This document shows, in pieces, positions 8,982-17,176 of a stretch of DNA of 64,000 bases (position 1 is its first letter; the number at the start of each line of letters is the position of its first letter). Both the position numbers and the translations under genes were made by a program. The notes beneath the pieces were generated by a model. That model saw nothing but the letters and a program-made list of their open reading frames with translations. It was not told the DNA's origin and did no database searches. The stretch is from contig DAIOWV010000007.1 in assembly GCA_036758285.1 (NCBI GenBank), positions 1 through 64,000 of the forward strand, in the 5' to 3' direction. The DNA is from Taishania sp036758285 (lineage in GTDB: Bacteria; Bacteroidota; Bacteroidia; Flavobacteriales_D; Crocinitomicaceae).

Positions 8982-11132
8982 ATGAAACGAGTTATTATAC
9001 TATTTATATTTTTAGCACAATTTCCACTTTTTGGTCAATTAAAACAAAAAATGGCTGATGAACTCTTCACTAGAAAAGAGTATTTCGAATGTGTTGAAAT
9101 GTACAACGAACTTGCCGGAAAAACCATAAAGGGAAAAGGTGTTGAAAATTTGGAAAATGTTAGGCGAGCTGCTGTCTCAAATTACAAATTATTCAAGATG
9201 AAAGAGTCAATTGAATATTTTGATTTCCTTGATAAGAAAAGTAATTTAAGTGAATTAGATCGTGAATACTACATACAAGCGCTAAGATTTATTGATAGAT
9301 ATGACAGTGCTGAAAAATTAATCGGAATATCTGAAAGTTTATACCCAAGCAATCAATATTTCAGTAAATTAAAACATGAATTAAAGGATTTTAATTTATT
9401 GTTTGCAGATTCTGCAAATGCGAAAATTAATAAAACATCAATTAATTCAATCTACGGTGATTTTGCCCCAACATATTATCAGAATGGACTAGTATATGCA
9501 ACTAAGTCAAAAAACACGGAAGTTTTGAATGGTCGCTATAAATGGGACAATAGTTATTATGTTAGCTTATTACAAAGTTCTTTTGAACAAGATTCTAGTA
9601 TAAACAATGGAAAATTGTTACGCCATCAATTTCTAGACAAAGCACACGACGGTCCTGTTGCATTTACGAAAGATCAGCAAAAAATGGTCATAACCAAAAA
9701 TATATTTGGTAAGAAAAAAGGAAAAGAAGTTGTGGTTTTGGCACTTTATTTTTCTGAAATGAAGGATGGCAAATGGACTGATTTAGTTCCTTTTGAATAC
9801 AATAATGATGCTTACAACGTTGGACATGGTTGTTTCTCTGAGGATGGACAAACGCTATACTTTATTTCTGACATGGAAGGAAGTTTAGGACAAACAGACA
9901 TCTTTAAATCTCAACTTGAAAGGGGGAAATGGTCTGAGCCAAAAAACTTAGGTGAAAATTACAATACAAACATGCAAGAAATGTTTCCATTTGTTTTGGG
10001 TGATAAAATTTATTTCGCTTCAAATGGTCACTTAGGTTTGGGGGGATTAGATCTTTTTGAAGCTGATTTAAAATCCGAAAGTAAACCTGTAAATTTAGGA
10101 TACCCAATTAACACTTCTGCAGATGATTTTGGTTTAATTTGTGAAGAAAACAGTGAAGGTATAAAAGGTTATTTATCATCTAACAGGGAAACGATGATCG
10201 ACGGTATTTATTCTTTTGAAAAAGCATATTCTCAAATTGAAATGGTGGTAAATGTGTATGAGAAATACGATGTAAACGAGCCAGTACCTCATCAATCTGT
10301 TAGTGTTGAAAACACAACTATAGGATTAAAAGAAGAGTATTTTACAAATGATGAAGGAAAACTACACCTTTCAATCAAACAAAATGAAACGTATATATTA
10401 TCTACAAATAAAGTAGATTTCAAATTACTGAAAGAAGAAGAAATTTCATCGAAAGGAATTGATAGAGACTCCGTTATTAATGCAAATCTCTATTTACTTC
10501 CAACAAAAATTACAATTGCTTTAAGAATCATTGCAAAAGACACTCGACTTCCTTTAGAAAATACTAGAACGAAGATTTCATTGCCTAGAACTAATTGGGA
10601 TACCACTTTGGTAACTAATGAACATGGACTTGTAACTTTAAATGTTGATAGAAATAAAAATTATTGGGCACATGCTTCGAAAAAAGGTTATATTGATGGA
10701 GAAAAAGGATTTAGCACTTCAAATGAAGATGGAAAAATCATTGAATTGGAGTTGGAATTGACACCAATTAAAGTAGGTGAGAAATTCAAATTGGAAAATA
10801 TATTCTATGATTTAAATAAATCTACACTTCGACCTGAAAGTATGGATGCACTGGATAAATTAGCTGAATTTATCACAAAAAATGAACTTACGATAGAATT
10901 AAGTTCACATACTGACTCTAGAGGTAATGCCGCTTACAATCAAAAATTATCACAAGCTAGAGCTCAAAGTTGTGTTGACTACCTACTAAAAAAAGGTATC
11001 AAATCATCGCAAATAAAAGCGAAAGGTTATGGTGAGTCACAGTTAGTGAACAAATGTAAAGATGGTGTAAAATGTTCTGAAGACGAACATCAAGAAAACA
11101 GAAGAACAGAGGTGAAAATCTTAAATTTTTAA
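8982..11132 (+). CDS. PorE-like OmpA-family protein (TPR, propeller, CRD, OmpA)
   Basis: The start at 8982 gives the signal peptide MKRVIILFIFLAQFPLFGQ; upstream in-frame codons overlap porP and are not used. The 716-residue product has, in order: a helical TPR-like region (about 20-150); PD40/WD40-like propeller blades (about 155-420; FSEDGQTLYFISD, GGLDLFEADL); two carboxypeptidase-regulatory-like folds (about 420-595); and a C-terminal OmpA domain (about 600-716; FYDLNKSTL, SSHTDSRG, GYGESQ) that binds peptidoglycan. This order matches PorE of Porphyromonas gingivalis, a periplasmic T9SS component. The gene follows porP by one base. It may be PorE itself or one of the paralogues that accompany type B adhesins. 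Confidence 0.85.
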   Translation: MKRVIILFIFLAQFPLFGQLKQKMADELFTRKEYFECVEMYNELAGKTIKGKGVENLENVRRAAVSNYKLFKMKESIEYFDFLDKKSNLSELDREYYIQALRFIDRYDSAEKLIGISESLYPSNQYFSKLKHELKDFNLLFADSANAKINKTSINSIYGDFAPTYYQNGLVYATKSKNTEVLNGRYKWDNSYYVSLLQSSFEQDSSINNGKLLRHQFLDKAHDGPVAFTKDQQKMVITKNIFGKKKGKEVVVLALYFSEMKDGKWTDLVPFEYNNDAYNVGHGCFSEDGQTLYFISDMEGSLGQTDIFKSQLERGKWSEPKNLGENYNTNMQEMFPFVLGDKIYFASNGHLGLGGLDLFEADLKSESKPVNLGYPINTSADDFGLICEENSEGIKGYLSSNRETMIDGIYSFEKAYSQIEMVVNVYEKYDVNEPVPHQSVSVENTTIGLKEEYFTNDEGKLHLSIKQNETYILSTNKVDFKLLKEEEISSKGIDRDSVINANLYLLPTKITIALRIIAKDTRLPLENTRTKISLPRTNWDTTLVTNEHGLVTLNVDRNKNYWAHASKKGYIDGEKGFSTSNEDGKIIELELELTPIKVGEKFKLENIFYDLNKSTLRPESMDALDKLAEFITKNELTIELSSHTDSRGNAAYNQKLSQARAQSCVDYLLKKGIKSSQIKAKGYGESQLVNKCKDGVKCSEDEHQENRRTEVKILNF

Positions 11133-11154
11133 TCTGCACATTTATTAATAGAAA

Positions 11155-11189
11155 ACAAAAATCCTTCATTTGATATGAAGGATTTTTGT
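11155..11189 (+). terminator. Rho-independent terminator after the adhesin-porP-OmpA operon
   Basis: A perfect 15-bp stem (11155-11169 with 11175-11189, loop TTGAT) contains the core ATCCTTCAT/ATGAAGGAT and is followed by a T-rich stretch. It begins 23 bp after the OmpA stop codon. Confidence 0.85.
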
Positions 11190-11220
11190 TTTTTTAAGAT
11201 TCACGACGAATAAAAACCAT

Positions 11221-11228
11221 TATTTTTG
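11221..11228 (+). promoter_or_regulatory. Promoter -7 box (TATTTTTG) of the TerB-DnaJ gene
   Basis: An exact TAnnTTTG match lies 25 bp before the GTG start and just after the preceding terminator, as expected for a new transcription unit. Confidence 0.5.
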
Positions 11229-11252
11229 CAATTCATTTATAATTTATAAAAA

Positions 11253-12023
11253 GTGATTGGACTAATCTTGGGATTTCTATTATACTTCTCTACAAAAAGT
11301 TTATTAGGTGGATTTATAGGTTTTCTTATTGGTTCTTACTTTGATAATATTCAAAGATCACGAGCCTCAAAACAGCAATCAGGAAGTTATCAAGGAAGAA
11401 CAGCAGAAGATATTTTTAATTATTATCAATCGAGATCTAATAGAGCTGCAGACGTTCCCTCAATATTAATGGCCTTATCTGCATCGGTAATGAAAGCTGA
11501 TGGAAAGGTATTAAAAGTTGAGCTAGAATATGTAAAAGCTTTTTTTAAGCAACAATTCGGCGATCAATTCAATTCTCAACATCTTCAAATTTTAAAAAAT
11601 TATTTAGATTCTGATATTCCAATTACACAAATTTGCTCAGATGTTAAACTTCGTTTAAGACCCGAATCACGTTTGCAACTTGTTCATTATCTTTTTGGTA
11701 TTGCAAAAGTAGATGGAGATGTTTCTCCAAGCGAATTAAATGTGATTACAAATATTGCATCGATGATGGGAATTGCTCAGGCAGATTTTGAATCAGTTAA
11801 AAATATGTTCTATCGAAACGTTAATTCTGACTACAAAATATTAGGCATTGAAGAGTCGGCAACTGATGATGAAGTAAAAAAAGCATATCGAAAAATGGCA
11901 GTTAAATTCCATCCCGACAAAGTTGCTCAAATGGGGGAAGAATTTCAAAAGGGAGCGAAGGAAAAATTTCAAAAAATTCAAGATGCCTACGAAGCAATAA
12001 AAAAGCGAAGAGGAATGAAGTGA
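11253..12023 (+). CDS. TerB and DnaJ domain protein (DjlA-like)
   Basis: This 256-residue protein has an N-terminal glycine-rich hydrophobic segment (residues 2-30, MIGLILGFLLYF ... GFLIGSYF) that may insert in the membrane. A TerB-like helical domain follows (about 68-185; ASVMKADGKVLKVE, AKVDGDVSPSEL), then a C-terminal J-domain (about 193-255) with the HPD triad at 220-222. This is the DjlA order of domains, and the J-domain should stimulate DnaK. The start is GTG: an in-frame TAA two codons upstream rules out anything longer. It is a single-gene unit with its own promoter box. Confidence 0.85.
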   Translation: MIGLILGFLLYFSTKSLLGGFIGFLIGSYFDNIQRSRASKQQSGSYQGRTAEDIFNYYQSRSNRAADVPSILMALSASVMKADGKVLKVELEYVKAFFKQQFGDQFNSQHLQILKNYLDSDIPITQICSDVKLRLRPESRLQLVHYLFGIAKVDGDVSPSELNVITNIASMMGIAQADFESVKNMFYRNVNSDYKILGIEESATDDEVKKAYRKMAVKFHPDKVAQMGEEFQKGAKEKFQKIQDAYEAIKKRRGMK

Positions 12024-12135
12024 TTTCACTCTTTAAATTTAAAATAATCATCTGATTACAAATTAAATATTAGTTTTTTAAAAATTCAAAATCGTCTGTT
12101 TAGAAATTCTAATCATTTTATACGATAATAATTTT

Positions 12136-12143
12136 TAATTTTG
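12136..12143 (+). promoter_or_regulatory. Promoter -7 box (TAATTTTG) of lipA
   Basis: An exact TAnnTTTG match lies 33 bp upstream of the lipA ATG in an AT-rich intergenic region of 153 bp. Confidence 0.5.
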
Positions 12144-12176
12144 TGAATTGATTGAATTGTAAATCGAACACATCCA

Positions 12177-13052
12177 ATGGATCAAACCAAAGAAATCGGA
12201 GAATCAAAAGTACGCATCAAAAAACCTAGTTGGTTACGCGTAAAACTTCCTACTGGAGAGAATTATCGTATGGTAAGATCTTTAGTTGATGAACACAAAC
12301 TTCATACGATTTGTGAAAGTGGAAATTGTCCAAACATGGGCGAATGTTGGGGTGAAGGTACTGCAACGTTCATGATCCTTGGAAATATTTGTACACGTTC
12401 ATGTGGATTCTGTGCCGTTGCGACAGGACGCCCTGACCCAGTAGATGAATTTGAACCAGGGAGAGTAGCACACAGTGTTAAAACAATGCGTGTCAAACAT
12501 GCTGTAATCACTTCTGTTGACCGAGATGATATAAAAGATGGTGGTTCACTTATTTGGGCTCAAACAGTTCGTGCTGTCAGAAAGCAATCTCCTGAAACAA
12601 CATTGGAAACCTTAATTCCTGATTTTGCAGGAAAATGGGAAAACTTACAGAACATTATAGATGTAGCCCCTGAAATTGTATCTCATAACTTAGAAACCGT
12701 TCGTAGATTAACAAAAGAGGTCCGAATTCAAGCAAAATATGACAGAAGTTTAGAAGTACTATTCCGTTTAAAAAAAGGTGGAATGAGAACAAAATCTGGA
12801 ATTATGCTTGGTTTAGGTGAAACGCATGAAGAAATTATCGAAACTTTGGAAGATTTACGGTCTGTAAATGTAGATATTGTTACACTAGGACAATATTTAC
12901 AACCTACTCCCAAACATTTACCTATTGCTGAATTTGTTACTCCGGAACGATTTGCTGAATACAAAGAATATGGAATGAAATTAGGGTTTAGGTATGTAGA
13001 AAGCGGACCACTAGTTAGATCTTCTTATCACGCAGAGAAACATTTATTCTAA
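12177..13052 (+). CDS. lipA: Lipoyl synthase LipA
   Basis: LipA inserts two sulfurs into protein-bound octanoyl groups to make lipoyl cofactors. The auxiliary-cluster cysteines are C46, C51 and C57 (CESGNCPNMGECW). The radical-SAM cysteines are C72, C76 and C79 (CTRSCGFC). The C-terminal RSSYHAE supplies the serine ligand of the auxiliary cluster. The length (291 aa) is typical. No lipB or lplA is adjacent. It is convergent with the TamL gene, with 26 bp between stop codons and no clear terminator. Confidence 0.97.
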   Translation: MDQTKEIGESKVRIKKPSWLRVKLPTGENYRMVRSLVDEHKLHTICESGNCPNMGECWGEGTATFMILGNICTRSCGFCAVATGRPDPVDEFEPGRVAHSVKTMRVKHAVITSVDRDDIKDGGSLIWAQTVRAVRKQSPETTLETLIPDFAGKWENLQNIIDVAPEIVSHNLETVRRLTKEVRIQAKYDRSLEVLFRLKKGGMRTKSGIMLGLGETHEEIIETLEDLRSVNVDIVTLGQYLQPTPKHLPIAEFVTPERFAEYKEYGMKLGFRYVESGPLVRSSYHAEKHLF

Positions 13053-13078
13053 TTTAAGAATACCTCCAGCATAAAGCT

Positions 13079-15775
13079 TTAGAATGGATATCCAATACCA
13101 AAATGGAAAATTGGTGTAAATGGTTTAGGAACGGTTGATAAATCAATTCCTGGAGTATTATTAAGCTCTTGATTGAATGCATCTCTCGATTGGAAAATCC
13201 ATTGTGAACCTTTTGGTAAAGAAGGTATAGATAATGGAATTCCTAGATCCAAACGAACAACAAAAAAGTCTAGGTCGATTCTCAAACCTAACCCTCCTGA
13301 AAAAGCTAATTGCTTATACCAATCAGCTGTAAATTGAGAACCAGGTCGATTGACATCCTTATTCCAAGTCCAAATATTTCCAACATCAGAAAAAACTGCA
13401 GCTTTAAAGTAACCACCCAATGGAAAACGATATTCAGCAGATGCTGCAATACGAATGTCACCAATTTGAGTCGCAGTTCTATTAGGATCCAAATAATACT
13501 TATATACACCAGGTCCTAAAGTACGTGCTCTCCAACCCCTATTGTCATTGGCTCCCCCTCCAAAGAAACCATAATCATAAGGTAATGAAGTAGTTGTATT
13601 ACCATAAGGCATACCAGCACCAGCCATAACTCGAAAGTTAAAACTTCTCTTTTTTCCTATAGGTTGTGCGTAAATAAGTTCATTATCAAGCCTTAAAAAT
13701 TGTGAATATCCTAATCCAAAAATTGTACGTTGTCCAAGCTCATTGGTATCTTGGTAGTCTTTGAAAAGAGAAAGTAAATTACCTGCAGGGTCAAAAGACG
13801 ATTTATAATAAATATTCGTTTTTGATTTTTTATTTTTCTTTTCTGTTGAGTTAAATTCATAAGTAACTTTCCAATCTTGCCAAATAAATTGATCACTATA
13901 TGTATTTCTCAAAAACACGTCATTTAGCTGATTCAACTTAGCTTGAAAGGCAGCTGACTGTTGGATGTCAATAAATTTAATTACTGATGTTGTTGGTAAA
14001 CCTATTTGAAATATTTGCGTTTCTGCACCATAGAACCTCCACAAATAGCTAAATTGGAAACTTTTTCTATCAAATTCATCTTGCCCCCGATTTTGATAGT
14101 TGACGGATGCAGACAAAATTGTTCTAGCTCTCTGTCTTTTAGCCATATGCACAGCTCTTCTCAAAGGTAGTAAACCTGGTAAATCGAGCTTAATTCCCGG
14201 TTCGAATTCAAAAGTGTTAAAGTTTCTACCTGAATTTTGAGTTTTTTGACCATCAACCGATTCATCGAAAATTAATGGTTGCGATTCAAAACCTCCACTT
14301 AACGAAAAAGTTAACTTTTCTGCACCTTTAAATAAATTTCTATTATTATAATTCAAAGATGCTGATACCCCTAGAAAACCATTCGAGTTTGTTGCTTTAG
14401 GCTCTAAACTGAAATTTTGCTTTTTTTCAGGTACAAGAAAATAATGAACTTCAACCAGATTGGTACCCCTTACTTCGTTTAATTGAGGCTTTACAACCGC
14501 AAACACATCTAATTGCAACAATCGAGAATAAGAACGTTCTAGATAGTACTCTTTATAATAGTTATCATTCTCCAAATAGTTTTGTAATTCGATTATTCCC
14601 GGACGAACAAACATTTTACCATTATAGTAAAAATTAGCAATTCGTTGCGTGTTTAGTGAATCAATATTTGGAGAAATTCCACGACGCTTTTTTTCACTTT
14701 TATTGTAATAAATATCATCAAAAACAAGTGTGTCAATTGTTGTCATATTACCATTAGTAAAAGCAGGTAAATTTAACTCTTTCAATTTTTTACTGTATTG
14801 ATTTTTCATATGGAGTGTATCCAAAATATGAAAGTGAACATCTTTAACTAAATAAGATTTATATGGAATCGTGATGATACTATCTGGATAATCAGGATGT
14901 TGAATCATTCTCTCTGCAAATCGAATACCTAAATTAACTTTATAATTTCCTTTTGTCGTATCAACCTCATAATCAACACTGGAAAAACTAAATCCATAAA
15001 ATGATTCATCTCTCATTAATTCAGCTACCTGATTTCTATAATCGTCCAAGATATCAGTATCAAAAGGTTTTCCTTTTAAAGGTTCTATTTTCCCTTTTCT
15101 AAGAAATTGAGCATAAGAATTAGTTATTGAAGCATTTGAACCTTTAACATAAAATGAATCAATGTAATAGCGTTGACCAGGAACAATGTGATAATTGGCA
15201 ACTACTTTTTTCTTTTTATAAACGACATCTTCAGTTACACTACCATAATAATATCCCTTTTTCTTCAAAAAAACGTTTAATTGTTCAATTGATTTATTCA
15301 AATAAATAGTGTCAAAAATTACTGGTGGTTCTCCAAATTTGTATTTAAGCCATTCGCGAAAAAACATTTTAGGATCCACGGAATCTTTTAATGGAATAAC
15401 ACGTTTAGTGTACAAATCTTCGCCTTTTTGTTTTGCTTTTTCAATTCGTTTTGAATTAATTCGCTGTTCTTTAGCCTGAATTTTTCTATTTTTTAAACGA
15501 ATTTTTTCATTCTTTTCAATACGTTTATCAGCAACCTTTGTTGAGTCTATCAGATTATAAGCTACTAATTTTATTTTAAATCCAAAAGTTTTATAATTTG
15601 GTTGTTGACGAATAATTCCCGCTAAATCATCCTCATTTAACTCGCTTTTCTGGGCATCAATTACATTTTTTTGAAGAAGATACTTACCATCGGGAACATA
15701 CTTCGTCTGGTTACACCCAACTGTTAGTGCAACAATTACTATAAATATGAATGATATGACTGTAAATCGGTTCAA
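13079..15775 (-). CDS. tamL: TamL-type lipoprotein, BamA/TamA-family outer-membrane barrel
   Basis: A large Omp85-family protein anchored as a lipoprotein, as described for TamL of Bacteroidota, which acts with TamB in envelope assembly. I favour the TTG at 15775: it gives MNRFTVISFIFIVIVALTVGC with lipid acceptor C21. The ATG at 15829 would add 18 residues and overlap the divergent gene. The N-terminus QTKYVPDGKYLL is characteristic. POTRA-like segments fill the first half (YYIDSFYVKG, EVHYFLVPEK). The C-terminal half is a 16-strand-type barrel with GGGANDNRGW and a terminal phenylalanine (FGIGYPF). It is divergent from the rRNA methyltransferase gene. Confidence 0.85.
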   Translation of the reverse strand: MNRFTVISFIFIVIVALTVGCNQTKYVPDGKYLLQKNVIDAQKSELNEDDLAGIIRQQPNYKTFGFKIKLVAYNLIDSTKVADKRIEKNEKIRLKNRKIQAKEQRINSKRIEKAKQKGEDLYTKRVIPLKDSVDPKMFFREWLKYKFGEPPVIFDTIYLNKSIEQLNVFLKKKGYYYGSVTEDVVYKKKKVVANYHIVPGQRYYIDSFYVKGSNASITNSYAQFLRKGKIEPLKGKPFDTDILDDYRNQVAELMRDESFYGFSFSSVDYEVDTTKGNYKVNLGIRFAERMIQHPDYPDSIITIPYKSYLVKDVHFHILDTLHMKNQYSKKLKELNLPAFTNGNMTTIDTLVFDDIYYNKSEKKRRGISPNIDSLNTQRIANFYYNGKMFVRPGIIELQNYLENDNYYKEYYLERSYSRLLQLDVFAVVKPQLNEVRGTNLVEVHYFLVPEKKQNFSLEPKATNSNGFLGVSASLNYNNRNLFKGAEKLTFSLSGGFESQPLIFDESVDGQKTQNSGRNFNTFEFEPGIKLDLPGLLPLRRAVHMAKRQRARTILSASVNYQNRGQDEFDRKSFQFSYLWRFYGAETQIFQIGLPTTSVIKFIDIQQSAAFQAKLNQLNDVFLRNTYSDQFIWQDWKVTYEFNSTEKKNKKSKTNIYYKSSFDPAGNLLSLFKDYQDTNELGQRTIFGLGYSQFLRLDNELIYAQPIGKKRSFNFRVMAGAGMPYGNTTTSLPYDYGFFGGGANDNRGWRARTLGPGVYKYYLDPNRTATQIGDIRIAASAEYRFPLGGYFKAAVFSDVGNIWTWNKDVNRPGSQFTADWYKQLAFSGGLGLRIDLDFFVVRLDLGIPLSIPSLPKGSQWIFQSRDAFNQELNNTPGIDLSTVPKPFTPIFHFGIGYPF

Positions 15776-15813
15776 ATTACTAAATTCGAAACAAAAATAA
15801 TACAAAAAGAAAC

Positions 15814-16545
15814 GTGAAAACGATATCAATTAACAAGATAAAAGAAATTCGCAGTTTACAACAAAAAAAATTCAGAGATGAATTAAGTCTTTTTGTTGTT
15901 GAAGGTGAAAAAATGGTGCTTGAAGTTCTCAATACAATTCCTGAACAAGTGGAGTATTGTATCGTAGCAAAAGATTTTGATATCAAAGAAAATTATCCAA
16001 CAATTACTTTTTTAGAAGCTGATAATGAAACATTAAAAAGATGTTCATCCCTTCAATCACCAAATAAAATAATTGCAATAATTAAAAAATTCAAAGTTGA
16101 GAGACCTAAATCAACTTTTATTCTAGCTTTAGATTCTATTCAAGACCCGGGAAATATGGGAACTATAATGAGGCTTGCAGATTGGTTTGGAGTGCAAGAA
16201 ATTGTTTGTTCAACTACAACGGTAGACTTTTATAATTCCAAAGTCATACAAGCATCAATGGGAGCATTTTTGAGAGTCAAAATTAGTTATACAGACTTAG
16301 AATTATATTTAAAAGAAACCTCTTTACCAATCTACGGAGCATTATTAGAAGGTGAAAATGTATATACACAAAAATTAAAATCACATGGAATTCTTTTGAT
16401 GGGGAATGAAGGTAAAGGGATATCTGAATCGGTAGCTAAATTCATTTCAAATCCAATATCTATTCCACGATTTGGCGGTGCTGAATCATTAAATGTTTCT
16501 GTTGCAACAGGGATTTTATTATCAGAATTTATGCGTGGAAATTAG
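15814..16545 (+). CDS. TrmH/SpoU-family RNA 2'-O-methyltransferase
   Basis: This 243-residue SPOUT enzyme has an N-terminal substrate-binding part (residues 1-100, KKFRDELSLFVVEGEKMV) and the three SpoU motifs: LDSIQDPGNMGTIMR (motif 1), LMGNEGKGIS (motif 2) and IPRFGGAESLNVSVATGI (motif 3). The family methylates ribose 2'-OH in rRNA or tRNA; the exact target cannot be told. The start is GTG at 15814. The gene is divergent from tamL (39 bp between start codons if tamL starts at 15775). Confidence 0.92.
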   Translation: MKTISINKIKEIRSLQQKKFRDELSLFVVEGEKMVLEVLNTIPEQVEYCIVAKDFDIKENYPTITFLEADNETLKRCSSLQSPNKIIAIIKKFKVERPKSTFILALDSIQDPGNMGTIMRLADWFGVQEIVCSTTTVDFYNSKVIQASMGAFLRVKISYTDLELYLKETSLPIYGALLEGENVYTQKLKSHGILLMGNEGKGISESVAKFISNPISIPRFGGAESLNVSVATGILLSEFMRGN

Positions 16546-16555
16546 GTCGAACGAT

Positions 16556-17134
16556 TTATTTCATCAATTCGACCTCCATTACCAAAAAAGACTTCTTTGA
16601 TGGTAAATCATACATGTGATATTTTAAATCGTTATCAGATTTGATTCTCATTGTCACAATTCCCAATCCAGCACCATTTTTCTTTGTAATATATCCGTTT
16701 TCTAAGATACTTACATAAAGGCTTTTTAATTCATCATTACTATGATTATTAATATTTCCAAGATAAAACTTTAATGATGATCGATCGTTTGGTTCTACGA
16801 TATTGCCAAAGACAATCTTATAACTTCTTTTATTTGATGCTAAAATTAAAAAGGATGATTGTTTACCAAATTCATTTGTACCGCCATGTAAATAGATATT
16901 TTGCAATCCTTCAACAAGGATACTAAACATTTTTTTTATTACATGTCTTTTATTCTTAAGGTTTGTCATCATTTCTTCAACCGAACTCGCAAAACTACGA
17001 ATCAATGAAAGCGAAAATTCTCCATTGTATTTCAATAACATGTCGAAACCCAAATCTTCTTCATAGATAGAAACATAAGAATTATAGATCTTATCGATTG
17101 AAGTACTTGTAGTATGTAATTGAACACTGAGCAT
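16556..17134 (-). CDS. SiaB-family protein kinase (DUF6272)
   Basis: This 192-residue protein has a GHKL-type ATPase layout: an N-box-like EGLQNIYLHG with E75 and N79, and a glycine loop GAGLGIVTM at 154-162. It fits the SiaB/DUF6272 family, which in Pseudomonas phosphorylates a small SiaC partner controlling aggregation. No SiaC-like gene (DUF1987) is in the window. The gene is 42 bp downstream of the giant SprB-repeat adhesin gene on the same strand, so the two are probably co-transcribed. Kinase activity is inferred from the family, not visible directly. Confidence 0.72.
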   Translation of the reverse strand: MLSVQLHTTSTSIDKIYNSYVSIYEEDLGFDMLLKYNGEFSLSLIRSFASSVEEMMTNLKNKRHVIKKMFSILVEGLQNIYLHGGTNEFGKQSSFLILASNKRSYKIVFGNIVEPNDRSSLKFYLGNINNHSNDELKSLYVSILENGYITKKNGAGLGIVTMRIKSDNDLKYHMYDLPSKKSFLVMEVELMK

Positions 17135-17176
17135 TTTTTTTTCTAAAATAATCTATGATAATTTACACTTATAAAA

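Noticed and set aside
16545..16574. Terminator hairpin between the rRNA methyltransferase and the SiaB-like gene (GGTCGAA/TTCGACC)
   Set aside because: Only 7 bp with a 16-nt loop inside a coding end and no clear U-tract.
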